Position numbers and translations under genes: made by a program | Notes under the pieces: model-generated | What the model was told of the DNA's origin: nothing | Seen by the model: the letters and a program-made list of their open reading frames with translations, nothing else | Databases searched by the model: none | Shown: positions 35,913-44,849 of the stretch, piece after piece | How the letters are laid out: the number at the start of each line of letters is the position of its first letter | How positions within the stretch are numbered: position 1 is the stretch's first letter | Origin: Corticibacter populi | Lineage (GTDB): Bacteria > Pseudomonadota > Gammaproteobacteria > Burkholderiales > Burkholderiaceae_C | Reading direction: 5' to 3' | Assembly: GCF_004217315.1 (NCBI RefSeq) | Contig: NZ_SGWR01000001.1 | Coordinates: 1,178,001-1,242,000 of the forward strand | Length of the DNA stretch: 64,000 nt

Positions 35913-36929
35913 TCAGACCAGCGTGACGCGTTCGGGAGCCACTGCACGCAAGGCATCCGTGTAGATCAGGCTGCGATACAGCTTGCGCAGGTCTTCGCCG
36001 GGTTGCTGCTTGACCAGCCCGGCCTCGATCGCCCATTCGCCATTGAGTACCAAGTCATCGAGCAAGCGCTCGTCCAGGCGAACCCCCACCTTTATCTTGT
36101 CCAATCCTTCTTTGGTGGATTCGATCGTGTTCTTGGTCCGCTCGGCGACCAATGCCACCGCCTCGTCCGGGTTGGATAGATAAAAACGCTCCGCATCGAG
36201 CAAGGCGCGCACGGCTTTCTCCACCAGCGCCGGGTTCTTCGCCACGGTGTCTTCCGCAGCGGTGAGCGAGTAATGGCTGAGAAACACCGACTCCAGCCCG
36301 TCATCGGGCAGGATCCGTACCTTTCCGTCGGCATCGGCAACCGCCTTCTGCGCCGAATCCCAGCCCCAGGCGAATGCGTCGATGTTGCCTTGCGCAATGG
36401 CGGTCACCGCATCGGGTCCGCGCAGGTTGACCAGGGTGACATCCCCGGGTGTCAGGCCGAAAAGCGAGAGATAGCGGCTGAGAAAGAAGTGTCCGCTGGT
36501 TCCCAGCGGCGTCGCGACACGCTTGCCCTTCAGGTCCGCCGGGGTGTCTATGCCGCGATCGGTGCGGGCAGCGACCGACATGCCGCTGGACAGCCGCGTG
36601 AACTCGGCCACGATCACGGCGCGCACGCCGTTCGCACCGGCGAGCCCCACCACGCTGTCGGTCGAGGTGGCGAACTGGGCCTTGCCCGCAATCGCGGCAT
36701 CGAACGCCAGGCGCCCGGATGTGAACTGCAAGGTGCTGGCCTCGATACCGTGGTTTTGCCAGTAGTTGTTGCTGGACACCAGATACGGAATGGCCCAGCT
36801 GAAGCCCTGGCTTTCGGCAACGACGATTCGTTCCTTGTCCTGCGCACGCAAAGGCAGCGCGCTGGCGCCTGCCAGACCGGCCAGCCCCAGGCCGAACTGG
36901 CGGCGTGTCAATTGAAATGGATGAGGCAT
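35913..36929 (-). CDS. ABC transporter substrate-binding protein, SsuA/NrtA type, Tat-type signal
   Basis: A 338-residue periplasmic protein. L-T-R-R-Q-F-G-L-G-L followed by a hydrophobic stretch and A-L-P-L-R-A-Q looks like a twin-arginine signal. The mature protein has the aliphatic sulfonate/nitrate-type fold, with F-A-T-S-T-D-S-V-V-G, then D-L-K-G-K-R-V-A-T-P-L-G-T-S-G-H-F and A-F-A-W-G-W-D in order. Ligands of this class are sulfonates, sulfate esters, taurine and aromatic amidates. CAGGAG lies before the ATG at 36929. It starts the transporter part of a cluster that also has an SfnB-like flavoprotein and an amidohydrolase. Confidence 0.88.
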   Translation of the reverse strand: MPHPFQLTRRQFGLGLAGLAGASALPLRAQDKERIVVAESQGFSWAIPYLVSSNNYWQNHGIEASTLQFTSGRLAFDAAIAGKAQFATSTDSVVGLAGANGVRAVIVAEFTRLSSGMSVAARTDRGIDTPADLKGKRVATPLGTSGHFFLSRYLSLFGLTPGDVTLVNLRGPDAVTAIAQGNIDAFAWGWDSAQKAVADADGKVRILPDDGLESVFLSHYSLTAAEDTVAKNPALVEKAVRALLDAERFYLSNPDEAVALVAERTKNTIESTKEGLDKIKVGVRLDERLLDDLVLNGEWAIEAGLVKQQPGEDLRKLYRSLIYTDALRAVAPERVTLV

Positions 36930-36986
36930 GAGAACTCCTGCGATGAACAATGAAATCAAAATGGATGGACGAATGGCCCTGTGGCG

Positions 36987-38204
36987 CTAGCTATAGCCGT
37001 AGGGATCGGGAATGGAGCCGGTCAAAAGCCAGTCACCAATGCTGCGCCGCCGATAGTCGAGGGGGTCGTGCAAGGTGTGCACGCGCACATTGCGCCAATA
37101 GCGATCGAAGCCATACTTGCGTGCCGTAGCGCGAGCGCCGAGCAACTCGAAGATGCGGGCCGTCACATGCAGGGCCACTTCCGCCGCATGTGCGCGTGAT
37201 GCGCCCACGCTGAGGGTCAGGACGCCTCGCTCCTCTTCAGTCAGTGCAGAGCCACGCTCCCAAGCCTGCTGAAATTCATGGTTGACCTCGTTGGCCAACG
37301 CAATCGCAGATCGCAACTGGGTCCAAAGCTCACCGACACGCAACTGCAGGAACCGATCCTCGACCGCACGGTCTGCCCCCGACATCGGCCATGGCTGGAC
37401 TTCCTCCTGTACGAACTTGATGGCGGCCTGCAAGGCGCCCACGGCATTGCCCAGATAGATATCCGTCAAGATCAATTGACCAATGATGTTGCGCAGCGTT
37501 GCGCGCGGGCTGGAGGCCACGCCAGGCGGCCCCAGAACCTCCTTGGGATCAATCCGAACCTGTTCGAAGGAGACGGTGCCGCTATCGGTCTGGCGTTGGC
37601 CCAGGCTGTCCCAGTCGTCGTGCACGGTGATGCCGGCGCGCCCGGTGGGCACGACGGCGAAAATGCGATCCTGTGGCCGCTCGCCCAAGGCCACTGAAAC
37701 CGCCAGCACATCCGAATCCGCCGCGCCAGAGCAGTAGCTCTTGCTGCCTTGCAAAACGATCACGCCCTGCGTATCCCGACTCGCCTGCAGGCGGGTATCG
37801 CGTGCGTTCACCGCATTGCCCCAGAACCAGTTGCTCTTGACGGTCGCTGTCAAATATTCGCTCTGTTGTGCCGGGGAGCCAAACAAAAGCACACTGGCGA
37901 CCTGCAGGTGCTGAAACCCGAACAAATGCGCAATGGAACTGTCCGCTTCGGCCAAGCGCCGTGTGATCGCCAGAATCAACGGCCAGCTTGCACCACCACC
38001 ACCGTACTCTGCTGGAATGGCCAGATTTAATAAGCCACTTTCCCGCAGCCAGGAGCGTTGCAATCGCGCCGTGCCACCTTGCCGATCCCGATCCACAGCG
38101 GTTTCGGCGAGCTGGCCTACCAACCCCTGGACACTCTGCGCATACGGCGACCAATCCGCTGGATCCACGCCGAGAGTCAGTCTGCCGAAAGCGGTATGAG
38201 CCAT
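36987..38204 (-). CDS. Acyl-CoA dehydrogenase-fold flavoprotein, SfnB/DszC-like
   Basis: A 405-residue protein of the acyl-CoA dehydrogenase superfamily. It has the family's helical N-terminus (L-R-E-S-G-L-L-N-L-A-I-P-A-E-Y-G-G-G-G, about 60), a central flavin-binding region (F-W-G-N-A-V-N-A-R, then D-D-W-D-S-L-G-Q-R-Q-T-D-S-G near 205) and a C-terminal helical bundle with R-Y-W-R-N-V-R-V-H-T-L-H-D-P. The last motif and the lack of a catalytic Glu base suit the FMNH2-dependent monooxygenase branch (DszC, SfnB) used in sulfur scavenging. It is first in a minus-strand unit with an SsuABC-like transporter and amidohydrolase. The ATG at 38204 was chosen over an upstream one at 38255. Confidence 0.85.
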   Translation of the reverse strand: MAHTAFGRLTLGVDPADWSPYAQSVQGLVGQLAETAVDRDRQGGTARLQRSWLRESGLLNLAIPAEYGGGGASWPLILAITRRLAEADSSIAHLFGFQHLQVASVLLFGSPAQQSEYLTATVKSNWFWGNAVNARDTRLQASRDTQGVIVLQGSKSYCSGAADSDVLAVSVALGERPQDRIFAVVPTGRAGITVHDDWDSLGQRQTDSGTVSFEQVRIDPKEVLGPPGVASSPRATLRNIIGQLILTDIYLGNAVGALQAAIKFVQEEVQPWPMSGADRAVEDRFLQLRVGELWTQLRSAIALANEVNHEFQQAWERGSALTEEERGVLTLSVGASRAHAAEVALHVTARIFELLGARATARKYGFDRYWRNVRVHTLHDPLDYRRRSIGDWLLTGSIPDPYGYS

Positions 38205-38486
38205 ATTGAAATGCGAGCTGCTGCCATATTGATGGTGAACAGCAAAATCATACACATCAAATCATTTAAAATAATGGATAGCTAATACCCTCCGATCATT
38301 AGAAAAAAATGAAATTTACTCATTGAATCAAAATCTAATACCTTTGGGAAACAAATAAATAAATGAATGGCATATCGATCCATCCCAAGAGATCGTTTCA
38401 ATACCCGCAGACGCCACCCTCTTCATCGCCGCCTTCGACGGAACAAGTGCTGCGCACCCTCCCCGCTCGTACAACCCCTTGCCACA

Positions 38487-38553
38487 TGGAGCGATCGTCA
38501 ACAGGCTCTCGGAGCCTGTCCAGCCAGCCTTGGGGAAACCACGGATCGCTCCA
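38487..38553. repeat. Nested inverted repeats
   Basis: TGGAGCGATC (38487) and GATCGCTCCA (38544) form a perfect 10-base outer pair. Inside, ACAGGCTC and GAGCCTGT form an 8-base hairpin with a TCG loop. The whole 67-base unit could fold as RNA or as a cruciform. GATCGTCAACAGGCTCT resembles the right end of the fold-back family (GATCGCCAACAGGTTCT), so it may be a derived copy. Confidence 0.5.
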
Positions 38554-38736
38554 TAATGCTCCAGTCAATAGGACGCGCCATCCCGAATCCTGTACTGCCC
38601 CCCTCCCCCGCATGGATCGGCACTTTCGTCTCCCTATCGGCCAACGCGACCGCCCGACCCGGTAACGTCCATGCCTGTCATGCCGGCGCCGGTATCAACT
38701 TTGAGTCGATGCCGCAGAAGCAGAAGCCTCCTCTGC

Positions 38737-38781
38737 CACCGTGGCACCGTGGCACCGTGGCACCGTGGCACCGTGGCACCG
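38737..38781. repeat. 8-base tandem repeat (CACCGTGG) x 5.6
   Basis: Five perfect copies of CACCGTGG plus CACCG lie head to tail, ending 43 bases before the chosen start of the sbcD-like gene. Repeats of this size can change copy number by slippage. An open frame through the repeat is in phase with the gene, but no ribosome-binding site or likely upstream start supports translation of it. Confidence 0.9.
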
Positions 38782-38824
38782 CAAGCTGCACAATGACATC
38801 TTCTTGCCCAGCCAACAGCCTCCG

Positions 38825-40048
38825 ATGATCAGAATCCTGCACACTGCCGATTGGCAGATCGGCCGGCAGTACGGGCGCTTCGCGCCCGAAGATGCCGCCG
38901 CGCTGGCCGAAGCACGCCTCGGCACGGTCGAGCGCATTGCCGCACTGGCCGGCGAACAGCAAGTCCGAGCGGTGCTGGTGGCCGGCGACGTGTTCGACGC
39001 ACAGACCGTCTCGGACCGCACCATCCGCCGCCTCTTCAACGCCATGGAAGGCTTTGCGGGTCCATGGATCCTCATTCCGGGCAACCACGATGCGGCGCTG
39101 GCCGAAAGCGTCTGGAGCCGTGCGGCGCGCCTGGGCGCCATTGCACCCCATGTGCGCGTGATCCTGCAGCCGCAAGTGCTGGAACTGCCCGAGCTGGGCC
39201 TGGCAGTACTGGCCGCGCCGCTGACGCAGCGCCAAACCCACAGCGACCTGACCGGCTGGTTCGACAGTGCCGAGACCTCGTGCGGACTGCGGCGCATCGG
39301 CCTCGCGCATGGCAGCGTGCAAGGCCTGCTGGCCGACGACATCGACTCGCCCAATCCGATCGCCGCCGACCGTGCCGCGCGTGCTCGGCTCGATTACCTG
39401 GCACTGGGCGACTGGCACGGCCTCAAGTGCGTCAACGAACGCTGCTGGTACAGCGGCACGCCCGAGCAGGACCGCTTCAAGGACAACGGTGCCGGTCAGG
39501 TGCTGCTGGTCGATCTGCCTGAGAATGGTGCACCCCAGGTCGAGGCTCACGCCGTAGGCCAGTTCCAGTGGCAGCGCTGGAGCGAGGCGCTCGCCGTTGC
39601 CTCCGACCTGGACCGCCTGATCGAACGCCTCGAACAGGTACCGGCCAGCGCCGTGCTCGAGCTGCAACTGGCCGGTCAGCTCGACCTGGCCAGCCAGGCA
39701 CGCCTGCAGCAAGCCATCTCCATTGCGCAGGGCCGCTGCCGCAGCCTGCAATGCGACCTGGCCGAACTGCGCCTGACCCCCACCGATGCCGACCTGGCCG
39801 CGCTGCAGGCCGACGGTTACCTGGGTGATGCCATTGCCGAGCTGCGCGAACACCAGCAGCTTGACGAAGGTGAAGCCGCCCGCGACGCGCTGGCCATTCT
39901 GGCGGGCCTGCTGCGCGAGCGGCAGAGCGGCAAAGGCGACCACGGCAGCCAGGGCCTGCCCGGTGCGCAGGAGGCGCAGGAGGCGCAGGAGAAACAGGCC
40001 GAGGCACCAGCAACTGAGCCAACGCCCATGCGGGAGGACCAGGCATGA
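38825..40048 (+). CDS. Metallophosphoesterase, DNA repair exonuclease (SbcD/YhaO-like)
   Basis: A 407-residue calcineurin-like phosphoesterase. All nuclease motifs are present: H-T-A-D-W-Q-I-G (residues 5-12), G-D-V-F-D (about 56), G-N-H-D (about 87), the H in L-A-H-G-S and G-D-W-H-G near 197. The C-terminal 60 residues are Glu/Gln-rich with short E-A-Q repeats. It is coupled to a large AAA ATPase by an ATGA overlap, the arrangement of SbcD-SbcC and YhaO-YhaN. D-W-Q instead of D-W/L-H at motif I (H replaced by Q) is seen in the YhaO group. Start at 38825 has no strong Shine-Dalgarno. Confidence 0.88.
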   Translation: MIRILHTADWQIGRQYGRFAPEDAAALAEARLGTVERIAALAGEQQVRAVLVAGDVFDAQTVSDRTIRRLFNAMEGFAGPWILIPGNHDAALAESVWSRAARLGAIAPHVRVILQPQVLELPELGLAVLAAPLTQRQTHSDLTGWFDSAETSCGLRRIGLAHGSVQGLLADDIDSPNPIAADRAARARLDYLALGDWHGLKCVNERCWYSGTPEQDRFKDNGAGQVLLVDLPENGAPQVEAHAVGQFQWQRWSEALAVASDLDRLIERLEQVPASAVLELQLAGQLDLASQARLQQAISIAQGRCRSLQCDLAELRLTPTDADLAALQADGYLGDAIAELREHQQLDEGEAARDALAILAGLLRERQSGKGDHGSQGLPGAQEAQEAQEKQAEAPATEPTPMREDQA

Positions 40049-42711
40049 GACTGCAGCGCCTGCGCATCGAACAGTTTCGCCAGTTCCACGGGCCCATCGA
40101 AATCGACGGGCTCGAGCCTGGCATCAACCTCTTCACCGGCCCCAACGAGTCGGGCAAGAGTACGCTGGTGCGCGCCATCCGCGCCGCCTTCTTCGAACGC
40201 CATCGCTCCAGCAGCGCCGAGGAGTTGCAACCCTGGGGAGACTCCTCGGCCTCCCCCGCCGTCGAACTCGACTTCGACTGGCAGGGCCAGCGCTGGCAAT
40301 TGCGCAAGCGCTTTCTCAAGCAGAAGCGCTGCGACTTGCTGGTCGATGGCCAGGCCTTCAATGGCGACGACGCCGAAGAGCGCCTGGCCGAACTGCTGGG
40401 CTACCAGTTTCCCAGCCGCGGCGCCAGCAAGGCCGAGCACTGGGGCATTCCCGGCCTCCTGTGGATCGAACAGGGCACCGGCCAGGATCTCCATGCCGCC
40501 GTCGGCCATGCCGGCAAACACCTCCAGTCGGCTCTTGGCACCAGTCTGGGAGAAGTGGCCAGCAGCAGCGGCGATGCGCTGATCGCCCAGGTCGAGCGCG
40601 AGCGTGCCGCACTGCTCACCGCTACCGGCAGGCCGACCGGTGCCCTCGCCCGAGTCAGTCAGCAATGCGAGGAACAGCAGATGCGCCTGTCGGAACTGGA
40701 CACCAGCATCGACACCTACCGCCAACAAGTGGACAGACTGGGTGGGCTGCGCCTGCAGCAGCAGGAAGACGCCACCCGCCCCTGGGAGGCCTATCGCCAG
40801 CAGGGCCGCCAGGCCGAGGCCCAACTGACCGAAGTTGCGCGCTGGCAGCACGAACAGCAGCGTGCCGAACAGGAGTTGCAAAGCGGCCTGGCCAGCCAGC
40901 AGCTCTGCCACGACCAGTTGCAGGCCTTCGAGCGGCAACAGCACGAACTGGCCGAACGCGCCAAGGACCGGCAGGACCAGGCCGCCCGGCTTGCAGAGCT
41001 GCAGGCGCGCCAAAGCGCCATCCAGACCCGCCTGGAGCAGGCCAGACTGCATTACCAGCAAAGCCGCGAGTCCCTCCAGCAGGCCCGACACGATGCGCAA
41101 CGCGCAGGCATTCAAGCCGAACTGACCCAGCTGGAGCAAACCCTGAAGGACAACGAGGCCCGCCTGCAGCAGGCCCGAGCACAGCAAACTGACTTGCTGC
41201 AACGGCGCGGGCAGTGGCAGGCACTGCACATCGACGAAGCCAGCCTGCGGCAATTGCAGAAGCTCCACCAGGATTTGAGCGACTTGCGCGTCGCCGAGCA
41301 AGCCGTGGCCACCCGCCTGCAGTTCGACCTGCAGGCGGGCCAGAGCCTGCAGCTCGGACATGAAACGATCCGCGGCCAGGGCGAGCGCCGCCTGCTCCAG
41401 CCGATCGAGCTGCGTATCGCCGGTATCGGCCTGATGCGCATCCAGCCTGGCGGCGAGGACGTGGCCTCGCTGGTGCGCCGCCAACAGGCCGTGCAGGACC
41501 GGATCAACACCCTGCAGACGCACCTGCAGGTCCAGAACCTGTCGGAGGCCGAGGCCCGCGCCGAACAATGCCGCCGCCTGCAGCAGGCCATCGAACAAGA
41601 CGAACTCCAGCTGCGCCACCTGGCGCCCAACGGAATCGATGCGCTCGAGGGCCAATTGACACTGGCGCGTCAACGCCGGCAGGCACTGTCGACCCAGTTG
41701 GCCGCCCTGCCACCCGCCACAGTCAACCAAACCGACTCCGACACCGGCATCCACACCAGCCTGACTGCCGCGCAAACCTTGCTCGACAACGCCACCGACC
41801 AGCTTCGAGCCGCCGAACAGGCCGAGGCCCGCTACCAGAAAGACCTGGGCCTGGCCGAACAGGCCAGCCGCATCGCCCAGGCCGAATGGCAGCGGCTGCA
41901 GAACGACATCATTGCCCCCGAGCGCCAACAACGCACGCAGCAACTGCAAACGCAACTGCTGGAGTTGCGCGCTACCGAATCGGCCCTGCGGAAGGACATG
42001 AACAGCCTCCAACAGCAGATCGAGGCGGCCCGCCCCGACATCCTGCGTCAAGACATCCAGCGCCTGGGCCGCACCGCCGAGGCGCTCGAACACGCCGCCC
42101 GCGAGCGCGAACGCGAACTAACCCGCCTGCAAAGCAGCCTCGAGGCACTGGGCGCGCAGGGGCTGGAGGAAAAACGGGCCGAGCTGGCCCAGGAACTGCA
42201 ATTCAGCCACCGCCGCCGCGACGAACTGGCACGCCGCGCCGCCGCCCTCGACCTGCTGCTGCTGACGCTCAAGGACAAGCGCCAGGCGCTCACACGCCGG
42301 CTGCAGGCGCCGCTGCAGCACCACCTGCACCACTACCTGCAGCTGCTGTTCCCGCAAGCCAGTCTCGACATCGACGAGAACCTGATGCCCGCGCAACTGG
42401 TGCGCACCGGCGCCGGCGGCCACGAGGAGCGTGGCGAATTCCAGGCCCTGAGCTTTGGCGCGCGCGAACAAATGGGCCTGATCAGCCGCCTCGCCTATGC
42501 CGACCTGCTGCAAGCGGCCGGCCGCCCGACGCTGATCATCCTCGACGACGCGCTGGTGCACAGCGATCCTGAGCGCCTCGCACCCATGAAGCGCATCCTC
42601 TTCGATGCCGCGCAGCGGCATCAGATCCTGCTCTTCACCTGCCACCCGGCCAACTGGCGCGACCTCGGAGCCCCGCCCCGCGACATGCAGGCCATCAAGA
42701 CCGGGGCCTGA
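40045..42711 (+). CDS. AAA ATPase with long coiled coils (YhaN/SbcC-like), partner of the nuclease
   Basis: An 888-residue SMC-type protein: N-terminal Walker A G-P-N-E-S-G-K-S-T (about 32-40), then glutamine-rich coiled coils from about 205 to 740, and a C-terminal ABC signature F-G-A-R-E-Q-M and Walker B L-I-I-L-D-D-A-L near 825. The W-I-E-Q-G motif near residue 148 and the spacing match YhaN. I see no C-x-x-C zinc hook in the coiled coil, so the apex would dimerise differently from SbcC/Rad50. It is probably a DNA end-processing complex with the preceding gene. Confidence 0.85.
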   Translation: MRLQRLRIEQFRQFHGPIEIDGLEPGINLFTGPNESGKSTLVRAIRAAFFERHRSSSAEELQPWGDSSASPAVELDFDWQGQRWQLRKRFLKQKRCDLLVDGQAFNGDDAEERLAELLGYQFPSRGASKAEHWGIPGLLWIEQGTGQDLHAAVGHAGKHLQSALGTSLGEVASSSGDALIAQVERERAALLTATGRPTGALARVSQQCEEQQMRLSELDTSIDTYRQQVDRLGGLRLQQQEDATRPWEAYRQQGRQAEAQLTEVARWQHEQQRAEQELQSGLASQQLCHDQLQAFERQQHELAERAKDRQDQAARLAELQARQSAIQTRLEQARLHYQQSRESLQQARHDAQRAGIQAELTQLEQTLKDNEARLQQARAQQTDLLQRRGQWQALHIDEASLRQLQKLHQDLSDLRVAEQAVATRLQFDLQAGQSLQLGHETIRGQGERRLLQPIELRIAGIGLMRIQPGGEDVASLVRRQQAVQDRINTLQTHLQVQNLSEAEARAEQCRRLQQAIEQDELQLRHLAPNGIDALEGQLTLARQRRQALSTQLAALPPATVNQTDSDTGIHTSLTAAQTLLDNATDQLRAAEQAEARYQKDLGLAEQASRIAQAEWQRLQNDIIAPERQQRTQQLQTQLLELRATESALRKDMNSLQQQIEAARPDILRQDIQRLGRTAEALEHAARERERELTRLQSSLEALGAQGLEEKRAELAQELQFSHRRRDELARRAAALDLLLLTLKDKRQALTRRLQAPLQHHLHHYLQLLFPQASLDIDENLMPAQLVRTGAGGHEERGEFQALSFGAREQMGLISRLAYADLLQAAGRPTLIILDDALVHSDPERLAPMKRILFDAAQRHQILLFTCHPANWRDLGAPPRDMQAIKTGA

Positions 42712-42796
42712 GTGGCACCGTGTCGTGCAACAATCCATGCATCCAGACGACGGGAGGCACCGATCGCGACTTCCATCCCGGCCTCAAAAAACGGGC

Positions 42797-42802
42797 TATA
42801 AT
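42797..42802 (+). promoter_or_regulatory. -10 box of the tRNA-Pro promoter
   Basis: A perfect TATAAT lies 47 bases before the mature tRNA. No good -35 hexamer is visible at standard spacing, so this rests on the -10 box and position. Confidence 0.55.
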
Positions 42803-42849
42803 CACCGGCTTGCTACCGGCAATCGTGGAAATACATCGTTTGCCGGCAT

Positions 42850-42926
42850 CGGGGTGTAGCTTAGCCTGGTAGAGCGCTACGTTCGGGACGTAGAGGCCGG
42901 AGGTTCGAATCCTCTCACCCCGACCA
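42850..42926 (+). tRNA. tRNA-Pro (anticodon CGG)
   Basis: A complete 77-base cloverleaf with encoded CCA. The acceptor stem is CGGGGTG with CACCCCG and discriminator A, the D arm has AGCTTAGCCTGGTAGAGC, the anticodon stem-loop is CTACG-TTCGGGA-CGTAG giving CGG, and the T arm has GGTTCGAATCC. No integrase gene or repeated 3' end is seen downstream. Confidence 0.97.
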
Positions 42927-42937
42927 GGACATCACAC

Positions 42938-42972
42938 AAAAAGCCCAAGCGACTTTGTCGCTTGGGCTTTTT
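42938..42972 (+). terminator. Intrinsic terminator of tRNA-Pro
   Basis: A perfect 16-base-pair hairpin AAAAAGCCCAAGCGAC with a TTT loop and its complement ends in five T. The A-tract in front makes it work in both directions. Confidence 0.92.
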
Positions 42973-43450
42973 ACCTTGGGGCTTCATTCACCCCAATTCG
43001 GGGTACCTACTCGGTGCGGTGGTCCGTCAGAGGACAGGTCAACCTCCCTGAAAACGACCCTGGCTGTTGCCGGATGGTTCGCGGGCTTTGCCCAGCCTCC
43101 ATTTCCATGCAGACAGCGGCGTGTGGCTCAGGACGCGCATGAACAGGGCCCAGGGCTGGTCACGTATTTCCGGGTGCCTTTTGGTCATACCATCTACCAC
43201 AAACTCGTCAATGGCTTCATGCGTGTAAAGCAAACCGACGCGTTGGCAATGCTTTGCACAGGAAACATGCATTAGACAGCAGGCACATAGCCAAAGGCAC
43301 ACAGGCTGCCAACGCCACTATTGCGAACACCAACGAAGATCCTTCACAGCCATTTGTTATTTACTCATTTTGATATTTCCAAATAACAACAAACCATTAA
43401 ACGATTGGGCTGCTTCTGCCATAGGATGATCCGGAAGGGATTCAATCAAC
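42973..43450. other. Intergenic region after tRNA-Pro
   Basis: About 480 bases with no supported gene. A minus-strand frame of 87 codons (43039-43302) is open but I do not recognise it. The part from 43290 to 43450 is AT-richer and probably holds the promoter of the flavin monooxygenase gene. Confidence 0.5.
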
Positions 43451-44803
43451 ATGTCCGAAGCACCACGCCAACTCACGCTCAATCTGTTTATCTACCCCAA
43501 TGGTCACCATGAAGCTGCATGGCGGCATCCGCTGGCCGCGCGCGAGCGCATCCTCGACGTGCGCTATTACCAGTCGCTGGCGCAACAGGCCGAAGCCGCC
43601 AAGTTCGATGCGGTGTTCTTTGCCGATGGCCTGGGTATCGGCGACGGCATCCGCTATGCCAGCCGCTTTCACCTGGAGCCGCTGACGCTCATCAACGCGC
43701 TGGCGGCGGCTACCGAAAAGATCGGCTTCATCGCCACGGCCTCCACTTCCTTCTACGATCCGTACACGCTGGCGCGCCTGTTCGGTGCCACCGACCACTG
43801 GAGCGGTGGGCGCATCGGCTGGAACATCGTGACGTCCTCGCTCAAGAGCGCCGCAGGGAACTACGGGCTGACCAGGCACCCCTCGCATGCCGAACGCTAT
43901 GAGCGCGCGCACGAATTCGTGCAGGCCGTCACGCGGCTGTGGGACAGCTGGGAGGACGAAGCCTTCGTCAACGACGCCTCCACCGGCCTGTTTGCCGATA
44001 CCGATCGCATCCATGCGGCCAACTTCACCGGCAAGCACCTGCGCGTGCAGGGCGCGCTCAACCTGCCCCGCTCACCGCAAGGACGGCCCGTGTATGTGCA
44101 GGCCGGCTCCTCCGAAGACGGGCGCCAGTTCGCCGCCCAGTATGCAGAAGCAATCTTCACCGCGCATCAGACGCTCGAGAGCGCGCAGAGCTTCTACCGC
44201 GACGTCAAGCAACGCGCCGCCCAGTGGGGCCGCAATCCCGCCCACATCAAGATCCTGCCCGGACTCAGCCCCTTCATCGGCTCGACCGAAGCCGAGGCGC
44301 GTGCGCTGCAGCGGGAGTTCGACGAGCTGATCCAGACCGACTTCTCCCTGCTCCAGTTGAAGAACCAGCTCGGACTGGACATCGATCTGCGCGGCCAGGA
44401 CCTGGATGCGCCCTTCCCACGTCACCTGATTCCGCACAGTGCCGACCAGCAGGAACACAGCCGCTTCCAGCTGGTGCTGGACATCGTTGACCGGGAAAAG
44501 CCCACGCTGCGCCAGCTCATCGAGCGGCTGGCCGGTGCACGCGGCCACTTCGTGCTGGCCGGCACGCCTGAGCAGATCGCCGACCATATCGAAACCTGGT
44601 TCACGCAGGGCGCGGCGGACGGCATCAACGTCATGCCGCCCTGGCTGCCCGGTGGCCTGGAAGTGTTCACCCGGGAGGTCGTGCCGATCCTGCAGCGGCG
44701 CGGCCTGTTCCGGCAAGACTACAGCGGCGACACCCTGCGCGACCATCTCGGCCTGCCCCGCCCGCCCAGCCTTTTTGCAAGCGAACAGCAGCAAGCCGCC
44801 TGA
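43451..44803 (+). CDS. LLM-class flavin-dependent monooxygenase (NtaA/SnaA/DszA family)
   Basis: A 450-residue FMNH2-dependent monooxygenase. Landmarks are the start Q-L-T-L-N-L-F-I-Y-P-N-G-H-H-E-A-A-W-R, F-D-A-V-F-F-A-D-G near residue 52, T-A-S-T-S-F-Y-D-P-Y near 97, and G-R-I-G-W-N-I-V-T-S near 118 (FMN phosphate site). V-Q-A-G-S-S-E-D-G-R follows near 216. The family oxidises nitrilotriacetate, sulfones and related small compounds and needs a flavin reductase, which is not seen nearby. With the SfnB-like gene 5 kb away it fits sulfur or organic nitrogen scavenging. It is a single gene with convergent remnants behind it. Confidence 0.92.
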   Translation: MSEAPRQLTLNLFIYPNGHHEAAWRHPLAARERILDVRYYQSLAQQAEAAKFDAVFFADGLGIGDGIRYASRFHLEPLTLINALAAATEKIGFIATASTSFYDPYTLARLFGATDHWSGGRIGWNIVTSSLKSAAGNYGLTRHPSHAERYERAHEFVQAVTRLWDSWEDEAFVNDASTGLFADTDRIHAANFTGKHLRVQGALNLPRSPQGRPVYVQAGSSEDGRQFAAQYAEAIFTAHQTLESAQSFYRDVKQRAAQWGRNPAHIKILPGLSPFIGSTEAEARALQREFDELIQTDFSLLQLKNQLGLDIDLRGQDLDAPFPRHLIPHSADQQEHSRFQLVLDIVDREKPTLRQLIERLAGARGHFVLAGTPEQIADHIETWFTQGAADGINVMPPWLPGGLEVFTREVVPILQRRGLFRQDYSGDTLRDHLGLPRPPSLFASEQQQAA

Positions 44804-44849
44804 ATCTGCTGACGCTCAGGCCCGCGCGCCTGGCGGCAGATACCCCGAG

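Larger units (their letters stand above)
38205..38824. other. 620-base intergenic region between the flavoprotein gene and the sbcD-like gene
   Basis: The left third (38210-38370) is clearly AT-rich compared with the rest of the window and probably holds the promoter of the flavoprotein operon. The middle contains the nested inverted repeat at 38487-38553. The right end carries an 8-base tandem repeat. Short open frames here are proline/arginine-rich and have no recognisable content. Confidence 0.6.

Noticed and set aside
38741..38824. Translation of the tandem repeat as an N-terminal extension of the nuclease, giving phase variation
   Set aside because: The frame is open, but there is no plausible start with a ribosome-binding site upstream, and the family N-terminus is at 38825.
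43039..43302. An 87-codon minus-strand frame after tRNA-Pro
   Set aside because: No recognisable motif and no convincing ribosome-binding site. Cys-rich start and Arg/Gly-rich end look accidental.
42850..43450. Genomic island or prophage at tRNA-Pro
   Set aside because: No integrase gene, no repeated tRNA end and no foreign gene content follow the tRNA.
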